From: Dimargaris cristalligena
Taxonomy: Eukaryota; Kickxellomycota; Dimargaritomycetes; Dimargaritales; Dimargaritaceae
Assembly: GCA_027576995.1 (NCBI GenBank)
Contig: JANBQC010000172.1
Coordinates: 1 to 47,978 of the forward strand
DNA length: 47,978 bases
Direction of reading: 5' to 3'
Position numbers and translations under genes: made by a program. Shown piece by piece: positions 41,416-47,978 of the stretch; the stretch's first letter is position 1, and each line of letters begins with the position of its first letter. Below the pieces are notes generated by a model, which did not search any database, was not told the origin of the DNA, and saw only the letters and a program-made list of their open reading frames with translations.

Positions 41416-43898
41416 CGGCTTCATCTGTGGTAGAAGGGATTGAAATTAACAAGCTCGCCAATGGAGCTGTTGCATAGTACGGTACTAGTTCGGATGCCTG
41501 TAGGAGGAGCAGCCCCTGGTGGCAGTCTCAGATACTGCTAAGGCCAAATTCAGGGACCATCGCCAGGACAATCCTATAGTACTGGAAACTAGTAGAGGAA
41601 TGCAGCCACCAAATAGTATTGGTCGTACTGACTATATGGGCAAGTTATTTTTGGGGCACCTAGACTTGCCTACGACGGTCAATCGGTAGTTTTGAGAGTC
41701 CATCAGTTTAGATACCCCTGTATGAAAACTGATATCCCCTCTACAGTATACGAGATACTCTCGCCACGCTAAGCCTTATAGAATTCGTGCGATTGCAACC
41801 AATGATTGGGAATAGGTTGGGGTCGGAAGGGAAACATACCGCCTACTTGTTTTGACGCCTTACGTCCACCCATTTTGGCGAGGAGCATATCCGACCAGGG
41901 GTGTGTTATAATATATTAACACATTTAGTTGTAACAAATAGGAGTTGATGGACTCACATTCACCGGCAGACCCTTGGTGGAATACACCTCAGGTCGGGAT
42001 GCACGTTGACTGAATTGAAATACCGCCTTTCGACCAGACCTGATCCTTACAACCAAGGCGGCTGGCAAAACCCCTCGCCCTATACCATAGCCAACCAAAA
42101 GCATAGACCATACTGATTGACTGATTTATTAATGTCAGGGTCGACAGAGTAGACTTGTCCCTGCCTAGAACCCTTTAAGGGCGACCAGAAGCCCTGCCCT
42201 TTTTTATTATAGCAGTATCCTCTTTACAAAAAATTGAACTGTTTCTCTCTTCAATGTAATCAGTATGATCTTTCGAAAGACTAGCAGAGGCGCCAGCCGC
42301 CAGCCTAAATATTAGTGAAAGAGGTGATTTAAGTTTGGCGCAGATGTATTATAGTACAAAATGGTTGGACCCCTCAACTCGGGCCTGATTTCAACCCGTG
42401 CATTTATCAGTATACATGTGCTAAGATAAGTCATAAAATGTTGACATATGCCTCTAAGGTAAGATCGTTCGCCCGCTGACACTGTCGTATGTAATACTCC
42501 CGCGGGTGACTAAAAGCATATGCCTAGCATGAGTAGTAAGAATGAACATACAAATAGGTGGTACGAAGGGCGCTTTATATGTAGCACATATGAGAGATTG
42601 TGATAGGTTGAGTTAGCTAATAAAAGGGGGTATGGAATGCACTCCAATTAACTTAAGAATCAGCTATAAGAATTGTATCCGCTTTATAAAGCTGAGCAGG
42701 CTGAGGATAACCGCGCTGAACAAGCGCAGAACGTGCTGGAAGACGCTACTAGATGGTAATATGAATGTTAGGTAATAATGGGCGGGTATATGTAGTAGAT
42801 GAATAGGGTGGTGGGAATGGTTGAAGTAAGGTGATCCGTCGACAAGGGAGAATTCCTGCACCTCATTGATGGAACTAGGCAATGCTGGTGCCTAGTCCTT
42901 AACGACATGCTGGCTTAAATCACATCGAATATTAAGCACAACAGATACTATTTCAGGTGGTATGCATTTACATTTAATAGTCAATATCTATCAAAAGATA
43001 ATCTGCACGATTATAACGTCTTTACCTTGGCCCTATCCCACACTAGTCCGAATTGTAATATAAACCTATTCCATACCAACACCCTGTGACATAATAGGCA
43101 TTTGCCTAGGCCCAGCCGATTAAAAAGACGATGTAACTGAATCATTACATTGAACTAAAGCCCAGTTTAGTTACTAACAGTGCCTTTCGTGTATTGGCAG
43201 ATGCAAAGTGGAGTTGCCATTACTATTCCTGGATAACCCCACTAGTGTTATCCCAACTATAACTATTTCCCTTCCAGATTATTTTTTTGTTTATATTTAT
43301 ATGGCTACCTAATATACCCCTCATACGCCCACTTCAAATAAGGGCTCGGGTTTAGGTACCTATATAATGATATCCCGGCGCGTGTCATCCATTAGTAATA
43401 CCCGGCCGAGAGAGTACCTACACATATATTAGTAATATCCCATTAGATTATTAGTGCGGTTTACCACTTCGACATTTAGAATGAATGAATGAATGACACA
43501 TAAGTGATATATAGACGGTGTCAGAAAATCTCGTAGTCACTCTACAGGGATAGCAATTGCTACGTCGGTGTTTACCGATACTGAATAATGTACTTTAACA
43601 CATCAGCAAAAACCAACACCACTGGACACCAACTGTTTACCAACCACATAATGGCCGTGACTATTTCAGCTATAAGGCCCACTAGGGAACAGATGTAATA
43701 ATTTAACACCCACAACTAAATAGTAAAATGTATAGAGAGTGAAAGATTCACCAAGAATATAGAGGAGATTAAAAACAGCCGCATATGGATCTGAGGGAAG
43801 TATATTTGGACAGGCAGAGTGAAAACATATATAAGAGCCGACAAAGCATGGTCTGTTAAACTGATTGGTCGCCTAGTTACTGGCCTGACCATATTTAG
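41416..43898. other. Intergenic, no gene supported
   Basis: 2.5 kb, moderately AT-rich. A minus frame at 42664-42882 is short and hydrophobic without family signs. A GAAT tetranucleotide repeat occurs at 43481-43496. No RNA gene identified. Confidence 0.45.
43481..43496. repeat. GAAT tetranucleotide repeat
   Basis: Four tandem GAAT/AATG units in noncoding DNA. Confidence 0.8.
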
Positions 43899-44810
43899 CT
43901 AAGCGGACCAAACAAATTTAGACATAGACTGTTCCAACAGCCCCTCGGACTCCTTGAAAGACAAAATAGCATTCTCACCGTCCTTGACCAACTTGAGGAA
44001 CTCCGACCTGCGAACACGAAGAGCTACAATGGGCTGACCACCGTCCGCGGGCCTGTTTACGATGAAATTCTCCGAGTATCCTAGGCCGCTGTAGTAGGCT
44101 TCGGGATCAGGAAATGTTCGAGATACATCAAAAGGGTTATTCTTGATATGCATTACAGCATTGTTATACCCGAGGAATCGGGCGCATAGGAGCGGGTTAT
44201 CACCACGCCCTTTGAATATTTTGATTGTCTGACTAAACAGCTCTTCAATATCGAATTCCAGCACCATAAGACCGAGAAAAATTTTAGTCACCTTCCTATA
44301 CTCATGATCGGGGAACTTGAGCCCTTCGCGATACATTGCTTTCATAGTCTCCAAATTGCCATAGCGGGCTGCGAGGGCGAACAGAAAAGGTAGAAACTTT
44401 TTGAAGTAGAACGTGTCCATGATAAGGCTCGACGCGGGAAGAACAGTCACTGTGCTATTGGCGGGCGGGTTGTACTCTGTGGTGTAGAGTCCAAGGCTTT
44501 TGTAATCTTTTTGATGCCAGTTGTAGATATCAGGATACACACTACCGTTCAGGATACCAGTGAGCCATGGGAAGGCGGCCTTTCGCTGATTAACGTCCAA
44601 TGCATCGTAATTAGCATATACCCAATCATTATATGTCTTACTCTTCTTGTAATCTGATTCAGAATACAGGAGCGAGAATTTGCCGGTTGTTGTATTCTGA
44701 CCATACTTTTTGCCAAATTCCATCCCAGACGAACCACTTTCCAAGGGAGCCAATTGACTGAAGAATACATCGGCTGGAACTTCTCTCTTTCTAGAACCGT
44801 CAGCCGCCAT
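43899..44810 (-). CDS. Unknown protein, 303 residues, helical-repeat-like middle
   Basis: A single open frame starting MAADGSRKREVPADVFF. No signal peptide at this start. Residues about 20-110 are Tyr/Lys/Asp-rich. A helical section at about 140-215 contains LFALAARYGNLETMKAMYREG, which looks like one ankyrin-type helix-turn-helix unit, followed by less regular helices (EYRKVTKIFLGLMVLEF). The C-terminal third is mixed charged with RVRRSEFLKLVKDGENAILSFKE. Not assigned to a family. The open frame continues five codons upstream of the ATG to an AG (AATAG), so a 5' exon cannot be ruled out. The acidic secreted protein frames lie just upstream on the same strand. Confidence 0.6.
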   Translation of the reverse strand: MAADGSRKREVPADVFFSQLAPLESGSSGMEFGKKYGQNTTTGKFSLLYSESDYKKSKTYNDWVYANYDALDVNQRKAAFPWLTGILNGSVYPDIYNWHQKDYKSLGLYTTEYNPPANSTVTVLPASSLIMDTFYFKKFLPFLFALAARYGNLETMKAMYREGLKFPDHEYRKVTKIFLGLMVLEFDIEELFSQTIKIFKGRGDNPLLCARFLGYNNAVMHIKNNPFDVSRTFPDPEAYYSGLGYSENFIVNRPADGGQPIVALRVRRSEFLKLVKDGENAILSFKESEGLLEQSMSKFVWSA

Positions 44811-45009
44811 GCCGTGGGAGTCGTACTATTGTTATTAATGGGTTGGTTAATTGAAAAATAATGAATGGTTGGGTTAGTAAAGCATCTAGCGGAATACATA
44901 TAATACCTGTGTGATACGGGTAGCTGGTGATAGAAGCAAATACAGTCAAACTAAATTATGCGATATTGCCGAAACATTTATTTTCCGCATAAAGACAGAT
45001 TGCCACCTA

Positions 45010-45219
45010 CTAGTATGATTTATAAGCAAGTACATTTCTAGGTAAAGAGAAACCAAAATCAGAACCTACTTTATCGGGTATATCTCCGGATGTAGGTACT
45101 TTATGATAGAATACAATAACGTCATCGTCGTCATCGTCATCATCGTCGTCGTCGTATTCGTCCTCGATATCCAAATTCTCCTGAACAAATTCCTCTTTTT
45201 TAGGATATCCGTTTTTCAT
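45010..45219 (-). CDS. Acidic frame with poly-Asp, in frame with the gene upstream
   Basis: 69 residues from the first ATG (MKNGYPKKEEF), with EDEY followed by an 11-Asp run and then VIVFYHKVPTSGDIP. It is in the same reading frame as the 45969-45247 frame and separated from it only by one TGA (45246-45244) and eight sense codons. It is therefore probably the C-terminal part of that gene rather than a separate one. The poly-Asp tract comes from a GAC/GAT repeat at 45121-45153. A GTAGGT donor-like sequence overlaps its stop. Confidence 0.4.
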   Translation of the reverse strand: MKNGYPKKEEFVQENLDIEDEYDDDDDDDDDDDVIVFYHKVPTSGDIPDKVGSDFGFSLPRNVLAYKSY

Positions 45220-45243
45220 ATAGTTTAAAGGCTGAATCTCATA

Positions 45244-45969
45244 TCACTTCGCCGGAGAGGGGGCTGGGGGAGCAGTGGGGGGATGAATGCGCGCGAGCTC
45301 TTCGGCCTCATTGATTTCCTTATAGAGAATCCCATCCACAACGACATATCCATTTCCCAGAAATTCTACAACAGGTAATTCGGGTGTTGTATTTACCAAG
45401 TCTTCAACACGATTGGGATAGGAAAATTCGACCATTTCCGTCGTACGAGGATCTGGACTGGAATTAGCGGCCGTGTCTTGAGTCACGCTTCCAACACTAT
45501 CTTGAGGGCCCTTTTCGACATGGTCTTCACTCCGATGATTGTTCCCGGCCAGGTCCTCAATATTAATATCACCGCCGCCATCGTCATTAAAGTTATCGAG
45601 CACCTCCATTTCTAATTCATCAGCATAGTTGTGGCGATCGTCATGAAACGTACCGAGTACCTCCATTTCCAATTCATCAGCACGATTGACATTAGAACCG
45701 TCGGTTATTTCCGTCGTACGGGGCTCTAGACCGACATTGGTAGCCCCGTATTGAGCCATTCCGCCGTTACGGCCTTCAGGAGCCGGATCCTGCCAGCCCT
45801 CCTCGTCAAGGTGATCGGATGCGTCGAAAAACTCGGTATCATCACCCCAGTCAGTATCCAGCATTAATTCTGAAGGGGGGCGGCCTAGGCTGACTGGTTG
45901 GGGGCGACATGCAGCATAAAGAGCCATGGATAGGCTCAGTACCGGCACCGAAACAAGCGAGGGTCTCAT
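45244..45969 (-). CDS. Acidic secreted protein with internal repeats
   Basis: 241 residues. Signal peptide MRPSLVSVPVLSLSMALYAAC, then an Asp/Glu-rich region (DTDWGDDTEFFDASD). A repeat unit with RADELEMEVL-x-x-F-x-DD occurs twice at about residues 93-130, each copy with a strongly similar DNA stretch (45601-45690). RTTE[IM] also recurs. The end is Pro/Ala-rich (PPTAPPAPSPAK) just before TGA. No cysteine-rich or enzymatic domain. TATATAAAG near 46160 (minus strand) is a plausible TATA box about 190 bases upstream. Unknown function; a lineage-specific secreted protein. See the note on the in-frame TGA and the continuation at 45219-45010. Confidence 0.6.
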   Translation of the reverse strand: MRPSLVSVPVLSLSMALYAACRPQPVSLGRPPSELMLDTDWGDDTEFFDASDHLDEEGWQDPAPEGRNGGMAQYGATNVGLEPRTTEITDGSNVNRADELEMEVLGTFHDDRHNYADELEMEVLDNFNDDGGGDINIEDLAGNNHRSEDHVEKGPQDSVGSVTQDTAANSSPDPRTTEMVEFSYPNRVEDLVNTTPELPVVEFLGNGYVVVDGILYKEINEAEELARIHPPTAPPAPSPAK

Positions 45970-47231
45970 GGTGGACGGGTTGGAATCAAAGGGAGTGGAT
46001 ATTGGGCGGGCGAAGAAAAAAAGAACTGGCGATAGGCCTCGGTAATTTGGTAGCTATGGTTAGCAAAGACACTCTGCGGTAGACAGAATGTGGTATTAGA
46101 CACAAAATAGGGCGTTGTGTTAAAAATTTAATTGATAAAAAAAGGGGGGATGGGCGTCTTTATATATTCAACCGGGATGTCAGTCGATTAGCTGAGTACT
46201 CAAAGCCCACTTTCCACCCGCCTAGAGACGGTAGACGGCAAACGGCAAACGGGGGCACTCGCCCTACAGAGGCTGGTTGTGGTGCGGCCACTCGAGACCA
46301 ACCACATTAGAGGCAACGACATTTGTATCCCCGGACCAGCGGACTGTGTCGTTGAGGATATTCATTTTTAGGCCCATCAGGCACCCTGTTGTTTCTTTTT
46401 ACCTTTGGTATCATTTTCCAGGTGCATCTATGGAGCCGGGGACTGCACCCCGTGCCTTAGGAAGCCTTGTTTATCACCAAGACCTACCATGGTCCCATTC
46501 ATTGGTGGTACAAAGGACGCACTGCGAATTGGCCATTGTTCAAGACCACATTTAAAAGGCTTGATAAAGCTGCCCTTTGAGGGCTCAAAGGTGGATCCCG
46601 CACCCGACTTGGATTCACCGAATGGCTGGGTGCAGGGAAAGAGGGTCCGTGGCTCGATTATCAACCCTTTTTCCTAACCACGCAGCAGCCAATAACTGTG
46701 CAAGACCATTGACCAACCATATCAAGGGGTGCATTCCGAGTGTAATCCTCCTTTCCCCCCAAACAAGGCGAAATTTGTTTGTGTTCACATTTAGAGTGCA
46801 ACACTGTCCTTGGACTTACACAGCCCAAATACTGCCCATGCATTATGAAATCTGGCTCTTTTATGGTATTAGTGGCAGTCCATCCCTCTTTCACCTTGGA
46901 TGTACAATCAAGGAGGTTTGTATAACCCAGTCTCTTTCATTTCCCTTCTGCTAGGTAGCAAGTGTCTTCCAGCAACAGCTTTTTGGTGGGGAGGTTGTAT
47001 ATTGTACAGTTGTTAGTAGCCAGTCACTAGGTCTAACCAAAGTATTTGCTGTCTCTCCCCATAAAAACCACTATCCACAAATTGTAAATCTATACTAAGC
47101 CTTAATGCAATAAGTAGAAAGTCCATGTAATTTGAAATCAACCAATACCTTAAATTGGGATTTAATATTTTTATAGATGACTGGCCTTCTCTGGGAACCA
47201 CTGTCCTTAGATTCTGGCAGCCTACCATATC
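45970..47231. other. Intergenic to AT-rich repeat border, no gene supported
   Basis: Promoter side of the acidic protein gene, then overlapping short frames on both strands at 46277-46954 with no recognised domain. Decayed mobile-element coding sequence is possible but no motif could be confirmed. Confidence 0.4.
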
Positions 47232-47428
47232 TGTCACCTGGGTTAACCACTCTTAGTCTATCAAGAGTCCTGAGGATAGGCTTCTAATAGTAGGCAGTGC
47301 TTAGATATAGCCAAGTGGGCTACTAGCATCAGGTATAGGGTATAATACTAACTAATAAAGGCTAACTAGCAGGGATAGGTAAGGGATCTACAGTGGGCAC
47401 ACTTACTAATCAGTATAGGGGGAGTGAG
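47232..47428 (+). repeat. R1 repeat copy 4, interrupted by copy 5
   Basis: Starts TGTCACCTGGGTTAACC and follows the R1 family for about 197 bases to GGGGGAGTGAG, where copy 5 starts. The rest of copy 4 is not seen before the window ends. Confidence 0.75.
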
Positions 47429-47716
47429 TGTCACCTGTGTTAACCACTCTTAGTCCATCAAGAGTCCTAAGAATAGGCCTCTAATGGTGGATAAGGCTTG
47501 GGCTTGGCCAAGTGGGTCACTAGTATTAGGTACAGATATGGCACTAACTAATAAAGGCTAAGTGCAGGTATAGGCAAGGGATATGCAGTAGGCATACTTA
47601 CTAGTCAGTATAAGGGGGATGAGTATATATAGGGTTTATTAGGGGTAAACTAGGGGTAGGAAATAAGCTGAAGAATCTAACTAGTCCCAATGGGGCCCAG
47701 TTATATATATGTGGGG
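47429..47716 (+). repeat. R1 repeat copy 5, interrupted by R3
   Basis: Starts TGTCACCTGTGTTAACC and follows R1 to GTTATATATATGTGGGG, where R3 sequence (TGTAAAG) replaces the expected continuation. A TATATATATG box at about 47702-47711 matches the box in copies 1 and 2. Confidence 0.75.
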
Positions 47717-47978
47717 TGTAAAGAACTGAGGTCAAATCCTTGAAAACTGAACTTTATTCAAAAAGATAGATGATAAGAAGGGAAAGGTGATAGTAGACTT
47801 ACTGTTCCAAGAGGTGGCAGCAAGGGGGAGTATTTATACTTAAAAGGGGAGGCCTAAATGAAAAGATAGATGAATAATAGAGAAAGGGAGAGAAGGTCCC
47901 TGAACATTAGATGACTAAGCAGAGGGAAAGGGAGGGGAGTTCCCAGACAATCATATTAGTCATCACAAAGGATAGGTA
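47717..47978 (+). repeat. R3 repeat, right copy (runs off the window)
   Basis: Begins TGTAAAGAACTGAGGTC and matches the reverse complement of positions 1-76. It continues at least 262 bases with purine-rich sequence and no coding frame. The sharp start inside R1 copy 5 marks it as an insertion, probably an LTR. Confidence 0.7.

Noticed and set aside
46277..46954. Possible decayed retroelement pol fragment
   Set aside because: Faint resemblance in a conceptual translation with stops, but no diagnostic motif such as a reverse transcriptase YxDD box or integrase residues.
1..47978. The whole window as a giant mobile element with terminal inverted repeats
   Set aside because: The inverted ends look like ordinary dispersed-repeat termini, no captain recombinase or other mobility gene was found, and the interior holds conserved housekeeping genes.
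1..47978. CRISPR arrays, rRNA genes, tRNA genes
   Set aside because: No regularly spaced short repeats with unique spacers, no rRNA sequence and no convincing tRNA were seen on either strand.

Overview
The window looks like a draft-assembly piece of a fungal nuclear genome, most likely a non-Dikarya (early-diverging) fungus. It carries eukaryotic genes with GT-AG introns that are long for a fungus (mostly about 190-330 bases, donors GTAAGT or GTAGGN). The gene set is fungal: MEP-type ammonium transporter, fungal aquaglyceroporins, Yju3-like lipase, AP-1 mu and small secreted proteins with dibasic sites. The two recombination genes, a BARD1-like RING/BRCT protein and a RAD51D-like recombinase, are ones Dikarya such as budding yeast lack in recognisable form. 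I cannot name the species; Zoopagomycota/Kickxellomycotina is a guess.

Layout. Positions 1-2.6 kb, 4.6-9.9 kb and 46-48 kb are AT-rich and repeat-laden. They hold five copies of one LTR-like repeat (R1), a solo LTR (R4) with a 4-base target duplication nested in one of them, an inverted pair of another repeat (R2), an LTR-like segment (R5) and a repeat (R3) that lies inverted at both window ends. A secreted glycine/tyrosine-rich protein gene (2.7-3.6 kb) sits between repeat blocks. The gene-bearing core runs from 10.7 to 46 kb: BARD1-like (-, 5 exons), two paralogous aquaglyceroporins (+) separated by about 6 kb without a recognisable gene, RAD51D-like (+, about 5 exons), ammonium transporter (+), monoacylglycerol lipase (+, 5 exons), AP-1 mu adaptin (-), two paralogous small secreted peptide precursors (-), and a lineage-specific cluster of an unknown 303-residue protein and an acidic secreted protein interrupted by one in-frame TGA. 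An assembly gap of 99 N follows the first aquaporin and is flanked by a direct copy of the same 75 bases, which points to an unmerged contig overlap.

How the genes relate. BARD1-like and RAD51D-like both serve homologous recombination. The aquaporins and the ammonium transporter are plasma-membrane channels/transporters for glycerol or water and for ammonium. AP-1 mu serves trans-Golgi/endosome sorting, the compartment where Kex2-like proteases cut dibasic sites such as those in the secreted peptide precursors. The most novel-looking item is the secreted-peptide family: a signal peptide, an acidic pro-region, a dibasic site at residues 51-54 and a conserved cysteine-free C-terminal peptide. 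The glycine-rich protein shares the dibasic-Asp position, and all three genes carry an AAAAGGCGG-type element upstream.
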